From: CAYXUW01 sp964468375
GTDB lineage: Bacteria; Planctomycetota; Phycisphaerae; Sedimentisphaerales; Anaerobacaceae
Direction of reading: 5' to 3'
DNA length: 64,000 nucleotides
NCBI GenBank assembly: GCA_964468375.1
Contig: CAYXUW010000002.1
Coordinates: 1-64,000 of the forward strand
Within the stretch, counting starts at the first letter, position 1, and each line of letters begins with the position of its first letter. Position numbers and translations under genes: made by a program. Under the pieces are notes generated by a model that had not been told where the DNA came from, did no database searches, and saw only the letters and a program-made list of their open reading frames with translations. Shown one piece after another: positions 34,022 to 43,225 of the stretch.

Positions 34022-35036
34022 GAGTAAAAAGGAACTTAAGATTGGCATCATTGGTTTGGGAGTCGGCGAAAAACATGTTGAAGCATATAAGTCTCATAAG
34101 TGCTGTGAAGTGGTTTGTGTGTGTGATTTTTCCGAAGAAGTACTGACTTCATTCCGGTCAAAACATCCCACTATAAAAACTGTAAAAAGCGCCGATGATG
34201 TTTTTTCAGATAAGGACATTGATTTGGTTTCGATAGCATCCTATGACAATTACCACTACGAACAGACTATAAAAGCTCTGGAAAACCAAAAACATGTTTT
34301 TGTCGAGAAACCTCTTTGTTTGCTCAAAAAAGAGGCGTTGACGATTAAAAAGTTGTTGAAGAAGAATTCATTTTTGATGCTTTCCTCAAATTTAAACCTG
34401 CGAACTTGTCCTCGTTTTAAGAATTTAAAGGCTTTAATCCAATCCGGCGAAATGGGCGAAGTGTTTTATTTTGAGGGTGATTACTTGTGGGGCAGAATAA
34501 GGAAGCTGACAAACGGCTGGCGAGGGAAGATGCCCTTTTATTCTGTGGTTTATGGAGCGGCTGTGCATATAATAGACCTGCTTATCTGGCTCGTAGAGAA
34601 AAAGCCAGTAGAGGTTAAGGGGTATGGCAGCCGGATTGCTACGTCTGGCTCAGGGTTTGATTATATGGATTTCGCAACATTGTTGCTTAGATTTGACGAT
34701 GGAATGCTCGCAAAGGTAAGCGCGAATGGGGGCTGTGTCCATCCGCACTTTCACAGAGTTGCGGTGTACGGAACCAAGCAAACTTTCTTAAATGAGTCAA
34801 AGGGTGGCCAACTTATCAGGAGCCGTGAACCTAGCGTCCAGGCGGAAGATCTTTCGGATGGTTATCCTGGAAAAGACAAAAATATGGTTATTCACAGTTT
34901 TGTCGATTCCATTATTAACAATGATGTAAGAGCTGCGATTGTTCCTTCAGATGATGTTTTTGATGTAATGTCAATTTGCTTTGCAGCTGAGGAATCCATT
35001 CAGAACAACAAAACAGTTTCGATTGATTACATATAA
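34008..35036 (+). CDS. Gfo/Idh/MocA-family oxidoreductase
   Basis: A 342-residue NAD(P)-dependent dehydrogenase. The Rossmann motif is IGIIGLGVGEKHVEAYKSH near the N-terminus and the conserved EKPLC is near residue 100. Members of this family oxidise or reduce sugar carbons, for example WbpB in making the 3-keto intermediate of 2,3-diamino uronic acids before aminotransfer by WbpE. A DegT-type aminotransferase follows directly, which fits the same two-step logic. The gene overlaps the preceding nucleotidyltransferase by 14 nt. Confidence 0.88.
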   Translation: MSTGESKKELKIGIIGLGVGEKHVEAYKSHKCCEVVCVCDFSEEVLTSFRSKHPTIKTVKSADDVFSDKDIDLVSIASYDNYHYEQTIKALENQKHVFVEKPLCLLKKEALTIKKLLKKNSFLMLSSNLNLRTCPRFKNLKALIQSGEMGEVFYFEGDYLWGRIRKLTNGWRGKMPFYSVVYGAAVHIIDLLIWLVEKKPVEVKGYGSRIATSGSGFDYMDFATLLLRFDDGMLAKVSANGGCVHPHFHRVAVYGTKQTFLNESKGGQLIRSREPSVQAEDLSDGYPGKDKNMVIHSFVDSIINNDVRAAIVPSDDVFDVMSICFAAEESIQNNKTVSIDYI

Positions 35037-36210
35037 GGGAGTAGTCACAATTACAGAGCAAACCGTAAGAACAATACCCTTTGCCAAGCCAATTTTGGGT
35101 GAAACGGAAAAACAAGCGGTTGCAGAGGTCCTTTCCGGCAACATATTGGTACATGGTCCCAAGATAAAGCAATTTGAAAGCGCTTTTGCAAATTGGGTAA
35201 AAGCAGATGGAGCAGTGGGCGTCTCATCCTGTACCGCAGCACTTCATTTATCTTATTTTTACTTGGGTGTAGGCCGTGGTGATGAAGTTATAGTGCCTGC
35301 GATGACACATGTTGCTACAGCACACGCTGTAGAATTAGTAGGAGCTAAGCCCATTTTCGTAGATGCAGAACCAAGAACCGGAAATATAGATATTGAACAG
35401 ATAGAGGATAAGATTACGCCAAATACCAAAGCGATTTCACTGGTACATTATCTTGGTATGCCGGTTGATATGCATCGCATATGCGAGATTGCAGAGAGGC
35501 ATAATTTGTTTGTGGTAGAAGACTGTGCATTGGCTGTAGGCACTTATTTCGACGGTATTCATGCGGGCCTCCACGGTGATGTCGGGTGTTTTTCTTTCTA
35601 TCCAGTCAAGCATATGACTACAGCAGAGGGCGGAATGGTCATTTCCAAGCATGCCGATGTTTTACAGAAGGTAGAGCGCCAACGCGCATTTGGTGTTGAT
35701 CGCACGCACGGTGAAAGAAGCATTCCAGGTGATTATGATGTAAATATGCTCGGTTTCAACTATAGGATGAATGAGATTCAAGCGGTAATTGGTATAGGGC
35801 AAATTCAACGACTAAAAAATTTTCTTGCGAAGCGCAAGGAGAATTACAAGATTCTCACCTCAGGGCTTAGTGAGATCAGTGAAATAGATATGCTGGAATC
35901 TAGTCATGATAAGTATGAAAGCAGTTATTACTGCCATTGTATCGTATTGAAAGGACCGTTGGCATCTCAGCGTGCAGCTGTCATCAACAGGTTAAAGGCA
36001 AAAGGTCTCGGTACCAGTATTTATTATCCGAAGGCGGTTCCATTATTGTTGTATTACAAAAACAAGTACGGTTTCAGTGATGGCAGTTATCCAGAGGCAG
36101 AGCGAATAAGTAATAATTCCATTGCACTACCCGTGGGTCCACATTTATGTGAGGAGGACATGCTGTATATTGTACAGATCATTAAAGAAGTTATTCAGGA
36201 GGTGAAATAA
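35023..36210 (+). CDS. DegT/DnrJ/EryC1-family sugar aminotransferase
   Basis: A PLP-dependent sugar aminotransferase (about 395 residues) converting a keto-sugar nucleotide to an amino sugar. It has IPFAKPILGETEKQAVAEVL at the N-terminus, the glycine/serine-rich GVSSCTAALHLSY segment, VEDCALAVG with the cofactor-binding Asp, and SFYPVKHMTTAEGG, whose Lys forms the Schiff base. The start is unclear: TTG at 35023 has no ribosome binding site, while an ATT at 35050 lies 8 nt after GGGAG. A frame from 34981 sits wholly inside the preceding gene. Similar to SpsC, LegC and WbpE. Confidence 0.88.
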   Translation: MITYKGVVTITEQTVRTIPFAKPILGETEKQAVAEVLSGNILVHGPKIKQFESAFANWVKADGAVGVSSCTAALHLSYFYLGVGRGDEVIVPAMTHVATAHAVELVGAKPIFVDAEPRTGNIDIEQIEDKITPNTKAISLVHYLGMPVDMHRICEIAERHNLFVVEDCALAVGTYFDGIHAGLHGDVGCFSFYPVKHMTTAEGGMVISKHADVLQKVERQRAFGVDRTHGERSIPGDYDVNMLGFNYRMNEIQAVIGIGQIQRLKNFLAKRKENYKILTSGLSEISEIDMLESSHDKYESSYYCHCIVLKGPLASQRAAVINRLKAKGLGTSIYYPKAVPLLLYYKNKYGFSDGSYPEAERISNNSIALPVGPHLCEEDMLYIVQIIKEVIQEVK

Positions 36211-37301
36211 TGATTTCATTAAAGGATTATAGGATAGTTTTAATTGGAGGTGCGGGATTTATTGGGCACCATCTGGCCTTGGCCTTGAAGAATCGCGGTG
36301 CTCAAGTTGAAGTCGTAGATGGGTTGGAGGTTAACAATCTGCTGACTTTTTGCTCGTCCGATTATCAGTCCAAGAATAATGAGCTTTATCGGATGATGCT
36401 TAATAGTCGTCTGGATCTTCTTAATAAAAATGAGATTCCACTTCATATTCAGGATGCACGGGATTACCATATGATGAATGGAATTCTGAACAAAATAAAA
36501 CCTCAGGTTATTGTCCATTTAGCAGCGGTATCACATGCAGGAGATTCCAATAAGGATCCGCACAGCACATTCGGCCATAGTTTGCGCACTCTGGAGAACG
36601 CTCTTGATTACTCAAGAGGTACCATTGAACATTTCATATATTTCTCTTCAAGTATGATTTACGGGCATTTCAAATCCGGCTTGGTTACAGAAGAGTCACC
36701 TTGCGAACCGTTGGGAATATATGGCACATTGAAGTTGGCGGGGGAGAAAATAGTGAATGCCTACCATAAGGTTTTTGACTTGCCGTATACCATTATTCGT
36801 CCCTCCGCACTTTACGGAGAGCGTTGTGTCAGCCGCAGAGTTGGGCAGTTATTTATCGAAAGCGCTTTGGATGGAACCGAATTCTTCATTAATGGTGACG
36901 GCTCAGGTCGTCTTGATTTTACATATATAGATGACTTGGTAAGTGGTGTAATCAATGTGATTGAGAACGAAAACTCCCGAAACCAGATTTTCAACATGAC
37001 CTACGGGGAATCTAGGTCTATTGCACAAATGTCTGAAATTATCAAGAGGCATTTTTCGGAAGTGAAGATAAAATATTTACCGAAGGATAAACTTATTCCG
37101 GACCGTGGCACTCTTTCTGTTGAAAAAGCCAAGAGTCTGATTGGCTACAAACCACAGTATCCGCTGGAGAGAGGCTTCGTAGAATATATCAAGTGGTATA
37201 AATCAATATGGCCGAGTCGGTCTGCTATTCCTATTAGTATAAGTGAACGCCAGGGTAAGAAGGAGGCCTCTCCTCTGAAGCAGACTGAAACAACCAAGTA
37301 A
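36210..37301 (+). CDS. NAD-dependent epimerase/dehydratase (extended SDR)
   Basis: A 363-residue extended short-chain dehydrogenase acting on nucleotide sugars. The Rossmann fold is IGGAGFIGHHLALALKNRG, and the catalytic elements are FIYFSSSMIYG and YGTLKLAGEK, giving the Tyr-xxx-Lys pair. The region RLDFTYIDDLVSGVINVIEN is the usual substrate-domain signature. It may be a 4,6-dehydratase, a 4-epimerase or a decarboxylase; the sequence does not decide. The start codon overlaps the stop of the aminotransferase gene (TAATG), so they are coupled. Confidence 0.88.
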   Translation: MISLKDYRIVLIGGAGFIGHHLALALKNRGAQVEVVDGLEVNNLLTFCSSDYQSKNNELYRMMLNSRLDLLNKNEIPLHIQDARDYHMMNGILNKIKPQVIVHLAAVSHAGDSNKDPHSTFGHSLRTLENALDYSRGTIEHFIYFSSSMIYGHFKSGLVTEESPCEPLGIYGTLKLAGEKIVNAYHKVFDLPYTIIRPSALYGERCVSRRVGQLFIESALDGTEFFINGDGSGRLDFTYIDDLVSGVINVIENENSRNQIFNMTYGESRSIAQMSEIIKRHFSEVKIKYLPKDKLIPDRGTLSVEKAKSLIGYKPQYPLERGFVEYIKWYKSIWPSRSAIPISISERQGKKEASPLKQTETTK

Positions 37302-37317
37302 GTGAGGAATTTGGTTA

Positions 37318-38055
37318 GTGAGTGGTCTTAATAATATTGTTTACGATGCATGGTTATCGGAGATACTGCAGCGGGATGTTTACAAAGTAGTTGTGCATGA
37401 ATGGATTGAGAAAGTCAAAGACAAAACATCTGAGGAGTACGATTTCCTTCGAGAGCTACAATCTAAACATGTGTTTGTGTACGCCAAGGTGGCTACAGAT
37501 TTTGTTAAAGGTTTTCATTTTTTGGAGACGCTGGATTTCAAACTGGTTGATACCAACATTGTTTTTGACAAACCGATAGCAACATCTCACAAATTTTTCG
37601 GACACTGTACGCTACGTTCTGCTATTCCTGGAGACAAGGATTCAGCCGTAAAGCTTGCACATAATGGCTTTTCCTATTCTCGTTTTCATTTGGACCCGCA
37701 GATACCCAGCCAGATCTCCAATAACATCAAGGCCAAATGGATTGAGAATTTTTTTTTAGGAAAGCGGGCTGATGAAATGATTGTCGCTTTAGTGGATGGT
37801 GAAATTGCGGGGTTTGTTACTCTGCTTCACCGAGGCGAAGAAGAGCTTGTGATAGATTTAATAGTGGTAGACGAAAAGCGGCGCCGAAATGGAATTGCGA
37901 GTGATATGATTTCATATGCGGAATCTCACAGCAACCGTCGCCGTATAGTTGTTGGAACCCAAGTGGCCAATATTGCGTCCAGCCGTCTTTATGAGAAATT
38001 AGGATTTAGACTCTGCGAGTCGTATTACGTATTTCATTATCACAATTTTTCTTAG
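37318..38055 (+). CDS. GNAT acetyltransferase, WecD/SpsD-like
   Basis: A 245-residue protein. The first ~95 residues, ending in LDFKLVDTNIVFDKP, match the N-terminal domain style of WecD, the dTDP-fucosamine acetyltransferase. The C-terminal GNAT domain carries LVVDEKRRRNGIASDMISYAE, the acetyl-CoA-binding R/Q-x-x-G-x-A loop, and IASSRLYEKLGFRL. It would N-acetylate the amino group added by the DegT enzyme. Bacillus subtilis spsD occupies the same position next to spsC and spsE. The start is GTG at 37318, 9 nt after GAGG. Confidence 0.8.
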   Translation: MSGLNNIVYDAWLSEILQRDVYKVVVHEWIEKVKDKTSEEYDFLRELQSKHVFVYAKVATDFVKGFHFLETLDFKLVDTNIVFDKPIATSHKFFGHCTLRSAIPGDKDSAVKLAHNGFSYSRFHLDPQIPSQISNNIKAKWIENFFLGKRADEMIVALVDGEIAGFVTLLHRGEEELVIDLIVVDEKRRRNGIASDMISYAESHSNRRRIVVGTQVANIASSRLYEKLGFRLCESYYVFHYHNFS

Positions 38056-38064
38056 GTATAGATA

Positions 38065-39075
38065 ATGAAGATAGGCAATGTTGATTTAGATAAGGAAGTT
38101 CTGATTATTGCGGAGATTGGCAATAATCATGAAGGCAGTTGTGCGCTTGCTGAGGACATGATAGGTTTGGCAGCAGAGGCCGGCGCTACTGCCGTAAAAT
38201 TTCAGACAATTGTTCCTGAAAAGCTTGTATCTATTGATCAAGTGGACAGAGTTCGCCAGCTTAAGAAGTTTCAGTTGAGTTACGACGAATTTGAGAAATT
38301 GCATCAAACGGCACAGCGGGAGGGAGTAATATTCCTGTCTACGCCATTCGATGTGGACAGCGCTCGTTTCCTTCAACATCTCGTTCCAGCTTTCAAGATT
38401 TCTTCCGGTGATAACAACTTTTGGACTCTGATAGATTTTGTTGCTCGGACAGGTAAGCCCATTATAGTCTCTGCAGGTATGACAGAGCTTTGTCAGATCC
38501 AAAAGGTAAAAGATTTCATTGAAGGCATATGGAGAGAGTGTGAAATTAGGCAGGAGCTTGCCGTTCTGCATTGTGTCGCCAGTTACCCAACTGAAGCCGC
38601 GGATACTAATCTTGTTTTTATAAGGGAGCTACGGGATATGGGGGTGACAACTGGTTATTCCGACCACACGCTTGGTATTGAGGCTGCAGTACTTTCGGTA
38701 GCAGTAGGTGCTCGAATTGTGGAAAAGCACTTTGCGGTTTCTAAAGACTACTCAAGTTTTCAGGACCACCGGTTATCTGCCGACCCGAAGGAATTCAAGG
38801 AAATGGTACAAGGGGTTCGCCAAGCAGAAAAATTACTAGGGCACAAAGGTAAGCGTATACTAGATGCAGAGAAAAAAGTAATTCAGGCTGCACGTCGTTC
38901 GATAGTGGCTGATTGCGACCTAATAAAAGGCAAGCGTATTACCCTTAAAGATATTACCTGGTTAAGACCAAGCGGTGGTTTAGCACCTGGTGAAGAGCAA
39001 AGAATACTTGGCAAGAGGCTTCGCAGGGATATTTCTCGTGGAGAGAAAATTTCTCTGGAAGATGTTACAGAATGA
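38065..39075 (+). CDS. NeuB-family nonulosonic acid synthase
   Basis: Condenses phosphoenolpyruvate with a six-carbon amino sugar to form a nine-carbon acid such as sialic, legionaminic or pseudaminic acid. 336 residues: TIM barrel with IIAEIGNNHEGSCALAEDM, AVKFQTIVPEKL, FKISSGDNNFW, HCVASYPTEAADTNL, TGYSDHTLG and IVEKHFAVSKD, then a C-terminal SAF domain (about 275-336) with GLAPGEEQRILGKRL. The motif set matches NeuB/SpsE/LegI/PseI; which sugar is made cannot be told. It is the clearest evidence for a nonulosonic acid in this locus. Confidence 0.93.
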   Translation: MKIGNVDLDKEVLIIAEIGNNHEGSCALAEDMIGLAAEAGATAVKFQTIVPEKLVSIDQVDRVRQLKKFQLSYDEFEKLHQTAQREGVIFLSTPFDVDSARFLQHLVPAFKISSGDNNFWTLIDFVARTGKPIIVSAGMTELCQIQKVKDFIEGIWRECEIRQELAVLHCVASYPTEAADTNLVFIRELRDMGVTTGYSDHTLGIEAAVLSVAVGARIVEKHFAVSKDYSSFQDHRLSADPKEFKEMVQGVRQAEKLLGHKGKRILDAEKKVIQAARRSIVADCDLIKGKRITLKDITWLRPSGGLAPGEEQRILGKRLRRDISRGEKISLEDVTE

Positions 39076-39117
39076 TTTTCGGCAAGTTTTTGCACCGATA
39101 ATTTTATATTCCAAATA

Positions 39118-40983
39118 ATGTGTGGTATCGCAGGATATATTGGTCGAGATACCGTTCTTCCTGATCGGATTGAATCGACTTTGTCACTGATGGACAACCG
39201 AGGTCCTGATTATAAAGATTATAAGGTTTATGAGAAGGGGAGTGTGAATGTTGTGTTGCTACATTCTCGTTTGAGCATCGTCGACCTTGACCCTCGGTCA
39301 AACCAGCCATTTTCTATTGGCAACAGCACATTGATTTTTAATGGTGAAATATACAATTATCTGGAACTTCGTGAGGAACTCAAGGCTAAGGGAATTCCTT
39401 TACGTACAACCTCCGATACGGAGGTTCTGCTACACTATTATTTACTTTATGGGGAGAAATGCGTCGAATATTTCGAAGGGATGTGGAGTTTTGCGATATT
39501 TGATGAATCTAAAGGTTTGCTATTTCTATCTAGGGATCGTTTTGCCGAAAAGCCGTTATACTTCTATAGATCAAAGGACGGCTTTTATTTCGGTTCGGAA
39601 GTAAAATTCATCAGAGCTTTATCTGGTGAGGAATTTGCCGTAAATCAGCGGCAGTTATTGCGGTATATGGTAAACGGCTACAAATCTCTTTACAAAACGG
39701 AGGACACGTTTTTTGAAGGTGTAAAGGAAGTTCCATTCGCCACGAATTTAACTATAGACAGTGATCTTGGCGGAAGGAGCAGTCGCTACTGGGTACCACA
39801 ACATAAGCAGTTGTCGATGACGCTGGAGGAGTCGGTTGAGGCTTTCCGTGAACGTTTGCTTGAAAGCGTACACATTCGCCTTCGCGCTGATGTGCCATTG
39901 GCCTTTTGTCTAAGTGGAGGTATCGATTCAGCATCCATTGTATCTATTGCGGCTAAGTGTTTCAACTATGACGTGGCAACCTTCTCAATTGTGGATTCTG
40001 ATGAACGCTATAACGAAAGAAATAATATCCGAGCGACTTTAGATGACTTGGAATGCAAGCACACAATTATTGAAACCTCGTACAATGGTTTTTTTGAGCG
40101 GTTAAGCGAACTTGTTAATTATCATGATGCGCCTTTGTGTACCATATCCTACTACATTCATTCGTTCCTTTCTGAAGCCATTGCCAAGCACGGCTATCGA
40201 GTAGCCTGCTCCGGTACTGGCGCGGATGAAATGGTAACCGGCTACTATGACCATTTTAACTTATATCTTTATGAGATGCGCAATTCTCAGGACTACCCCC
40301 AATATCTTGAGGAATGGAAGAAATATATTGGGCGCTTTGTGAGAAATCCATACTTAAAACAACCAGAGCTGTACTTCAATAATCCGGGATTCAGGGATCA
40401 CATTTATTTAAATAACGATGTTTTCTCGGGATATATGAATGAAAGTTTTACAGAGGCATTTGTCGAAGAAACGTATTGCGACAGCCTTTTACGTAATCGG
40501 ATGATGAACGAAATGTTTCATGAAGGAACGCGTGTGATTTTACACGAGGATGATTTGAATTCTATGCGTTACTCCATTGAAAATCGCAGCCCTTACCTTG
40601 ATTCGAAATTGTTTGAGGTATCATATTCGATACCAACTGAACATCTTATCCAGTATGGGTATGGAAAGTATATTCTGCGTGAAGCGGTAAAAGGAATTCT
40701 AAATGATCAGGTAAGATTAGACAGGCAGAAGAAAGGGTTCAACGCCTCAATTACATCTCTGGTGAATTTCAAGGACCATTCTATCAGAGATTACATATTA
40801 AGCGATAGTCCAGTGTATGACCTTGTTGATAGAAAGAAAATAGAAGCTATTATTCCTACTGAGTCTTTGCCTAACAGTATGAGTAAGTTCTGGTTTTATT
40901 TTCTTAATGCCAAGGTCTTTCTGGAGCAAAATCGAGGCGAAAGTAAATATAAAAAAGTATTACACCAACAACTTGGGGTTTAA
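39118..40983 (+). CDS. Asparagine synthase (glutamine-hydrolysing) family
   Basis: A 621-residue class II amidotransferase. The Met of MCGIAGYIG is removed to expose the catalytic Cys2 of the glutaminase domain (NRGPDYKDY and FNGEIYNYLELREEL follow). The synthetase domain has the PPi-loop LSGGIDSASIVS (265-276) and later MRYSIENRSPYLD. In glycan loci such proteins often amidate carboxyl groups of uronic acids (for example WbpS) rather than making asparagine. The gene follows neuB closely and lies inside the polysaccharide operon, so a sugar amidation role is my preferred reading. Confidence 0.85.
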   Translation: MCGIAGYIGRDTVLPDRIESTLSLMDNRGPDYKDYKVYEKGSVNVVLLHSRLSIVDLDPRSNQPFSIGNSTLIFNGEIYNYLELREELKAKGIPLRTTSDTEVLLHYYLLYGEKCVEYFEGMWSFAIFDESKGLLFLSRDRFAEKPLYFYRSKDGFYFGSEVKFIRALSGEEFAVNQRQLLRYMVNGYKSLYKTEDTFFEGVKEVPFATNLTIDSDLGGRSSRYWVPQHKQLSMTLEESVEAFRERLLESVHIRLRADVPLAFCLSGGIDSASIVSIAAKCFNYDVATFSIVDSDERYNERNNIRATLDDLECKHTIIETSYNGFFERLSELVNYHDAPLCTISYYIHSFLSEAIAKHGYRVACSGTGADEMVTGYYDHFNLYLYEMRNSQDYPQYLEEWKKYIGRFVRNPYLKQPELYFNNPGFRDHIYLNNDVFSGYMNESFTEAFVEETYCDSLLRNRMMNEMFHEGTRVILHEDDLNSMRYSIENRSPYLDSKLFEVSYSIPTEHLIQYGYGKYILREAVKGILNDQVRLDRQKKGFNASITSLVNFKDHSIRDYILSDSPVYDLVDRKKIEAIIPTESLPNSMSKFWFYFLNAKVFLEQNRGESKYKKVLHQQLGV

Positions 40984-41077
40984 CTGAAGCTGTTTCCGTA
41001 AAAGATTGAAAGATGTTCTGTATCTGTCATAAGGTGGTATGTTCTTACGATAAATTTGAAAAATCGAGGAGGTTTTA

Positions 41078-42139
41078 ATGAGTAAGCAAATATCTCGTTT
41101 GGAAAAAGGTTCTCAAAGGAAGGGCAAAGCGTCTGTGGAGCCCTTACATAAAAGCTCTAAAAACGCGCTAATATCTCACGGAAAGCAAGTCTGTGAGCTG
41201 GAGGCTGAAGCGATGATAGCAATGTCTGAGCGAATGAACTCTGCATTTTCAGAAGTGGTGGAGAAGATTCTTACCTGCGACGGACGGGTAATTGTTTGCG
41301 GGATAGGAAAATCCGGCATCATTGGGCGCAAGATATCATGCACCCTTGCTTCAACCGGCACTCCAAGCTTCTTTATGCACGCAGCCGAGGCATTCCACGG
41401 CGATCTGGGTATGATAAAAAATGAGGATATACTTTTACTAATATCCTATTCGGGCGAGACAGAAGAGATATTAAGAATTATCCCGTTCTTAAAAGATAAT
41501 GGCAATCTTATTATCTCAATGACTGGAAATTCCAATTCTACACTCGCTGATAACTCGGATTATCATCTGGATATAAGCGTTAAGAAAGAAGCTTGCCCTC
41601 TCGACGCAACTCCTACAACATCTGCCACCGCCACCCTTGTAATGGGAGATGCACTGGCCGTTACTCTGATAAAAGCCAGAGATTTTAAGGCAGAGGACTT
41701 CGCCAGATTTCATCCCGGGGGCAGTCTTGGCAGAAGACTTCTGACCAAGGTTGAAGACGTTATGGTCAGAAACAATCTGCCGACCGTGGCAAAAGATGCT
41801 TGTATGAAGGATGTTGTCAGCGTTATGACATCTGGCCGACAGGGTGTTGCGGTAGTGGTTGAGGAAGGACTACATGTAGTAGGGATAATTACGGACGGGG
41901 ACCTTCGAAGAGCCGTGAACAAACATGAAAACATATTCAGGTTTAAAGCAGAAGACATCATGACAAGAAATCCCAAGACTATCAACAAAGATTTGAAACT
42001 CTACGAAGCTGAGAAGATATTTAATCGCTACGAGTTTGTCACGTTAATTGTTGCTGATGACGAAGCTAAACTTATTGGCCTGCTGCAACTCTACGACATC
42101 GAAAAGCCAAGAGAAGAAAGAAGATATGCGAAAGTGTAG
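41078..42139 (+). CDS. KpsF/GutQ-type arabinose-5-phosphate isomerase
   Basis: A 353-residue protein with a SIS domain (about 40-200) followed by two CBS domains (about 225-353). The SIS part has GIGKSGIIGRKISCTLASTG and FHGDLGMI, then SYSGETEE and RFHPGGSLGRRLL, the signature of D-arabinose 5-phosphate isomerases that start CMP-Kdo synthesis. A 30-residue basic N-terminal extension precedes the domain. It could provide Kdo for this glycan, or supply another phosphosugar for the nonulosonic acid path. The ATG at 41078 follows GAGGAGG, the strongest ribosome binding site of the locus, after a 94-bp gap. Confidence 0.88.
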   Translation: MSKQISRLEKGSQRKGKASVEPLHKSSKNALISHGKQVCELEAEAMIAMSERMNSAFSEVVEKILTCDGRVIVCGIGKSGIIGRKISCTLASTGTPSFFMHAAEAFHGDLGMIKNEDILLLISYSGETEEILRIIPFLKDNGNLIISMTGNSNSTLADNSDYHLDISVKKEACPLDATPTTSATATLVMGDALAVTLIKARDFKAEDFARFHPGGSLGRRLLTKVEDVMVRNNLPTVAKDACMKDVVSVMTSGRQGVAVVVEEGLHVVGIITDGDLRRAVNKHENIFRFKAEDIMTRNPKTINKDLKLYEAEKIFNRYEFVTLIVADDEAKLIGLLQLYDIEKPREERRYAKV

Positions 42140-42207
42140 TCAGCCTTCGTAAAAGGATTCCGAAACTCCAAGATTTCTGAAATGTTAAGTTAAGAATAGA
42201 GGCTTTT

Positions 42208-43155
42208 ATGAAGGTGTTTGTACACGCGGGCTTTCAGAGAACTGGCTCGACTTTTCTCCAAAATTGCTTATTTAGTAAACATCCTCAAATTCAATACATA
42301 GGCTTGGTTAATAATAGTCTTGCGGCATGCTCCGACTTGCAAAATCTGTATTCTTTTATCATGGATAAAGCAATCAAGACGAACAAGGAGGATATGCTGG
42401 ACTGTTTTGCATCGCTAACTAAAGATTTTAACCCTTCACTACCGGTGGTCATGTCTAACGAATCATTGTCAGTTGAGATCGAGCCCGGACGCTGGGAGGG
42501 TGGTAGGATGGAAGGTCGCGGCACCAGAATCGGAGTAAAGACAAAAGCTGGTAGTTTGAGTCTTTTAAGCGATGATTTGAAAGTTTTCTTTGTTATACGA
42601 AACCAACCGGACGTTATTGAGAGTCACTATTTCCTTTATGCACGGAGCTATCCGGCAAATTATGTAAGCTTTGAAAATTGGTATTCTCAAATGAGGAGTC
42701 ATCTCCAGACAAACTACAATTACTACCAAATAATGAAAACATACGCTGATATTTTGGGAACAGAAAACATCAAAGTATATCTTTACGAGGAACTCAGGAA
42801 TGATGATAGAAGGTTTATCAGTGATATATGCAATTACCTTGGAGTCGATGCAGATAAAGGTATTGAAATCGCTGCAGGTAAAATAGTTGGCAGCAGACTT
42901 ACAACAGGACAGTTAGCTTACAGAAGAATGGAAGCCAAATTGTCCCTTCCAAAAACTGTACTTGGGCGCCTCTGGCAAAGAGTGAACTGTTTTGGATATA
43001 GAAAATTAGCGAGCTTCATGGGCGACGATAGGAAGCTTTCGCTACAGTTTCCGGAGGATATTAAGGCACAGATAGAATCAGATTTTGCTGAGACGAACAA
43101 AAAGGTCGGAGATTTGTTCGGTCTGGACCTATTAAAGCACAAATATGTGCTTTAA
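42208..43155 (+). CDS. Sulfotransferase-family protein
   Basis: A 315-residue PAPS-dependent sulfotransferase. The 5'-phosphosulfate loop is GFQRTGSTFLQN (8-19) at the very N-terminus, and the 3'-phosphate site is VFFVIRNQPDVIESHY (about 126-141, with Arg131 and Ser139). These are the two diagnostic PAPS contacts. It would transfer sulfate to a sugar hydroxyl or amino group in the cytoplasm before export. The PAPS-forming fusion enzyme at 29.3 kb supplies its donor. No signal peptide or membrane anchor is present. The acceptor is unknown. Confidence 0.85.
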   Translation: MKVFVHAGFQRTGSTFLQNCLFSKHPQIQYIGLVNNSLAACSDLQNLYSFIMDKAIKTNKEDMLDCFASLTKDFNPSLPVVMSNESLSVEIEPGRWEGGRMEGRGTRIGVKTKAGSLSLLSDDLKVFFVIRNQPDVIESHYFLYARSYPANYVSFENWYSQMRSHLQTNYNYYQIMKTYADILGTENIKVYLYEELRNDDRRFISDICNYLGVDADKGIEIAAGKIVGSRLTTGQLAYRRMEAKLSLPKTVLGRLWQRVNCFGYRKLASFMGDDRKLSLQFPEDIKAQIESDFAETNKKVGDLFGLDLLKHKYVL

Positions 43156-43225
43156 TAGAATATTTGGCGGTAAATCGAATGAGATATGTGAAAGTACAGG
43201 CAGCTTTTTATATGGTTAAGACTAG

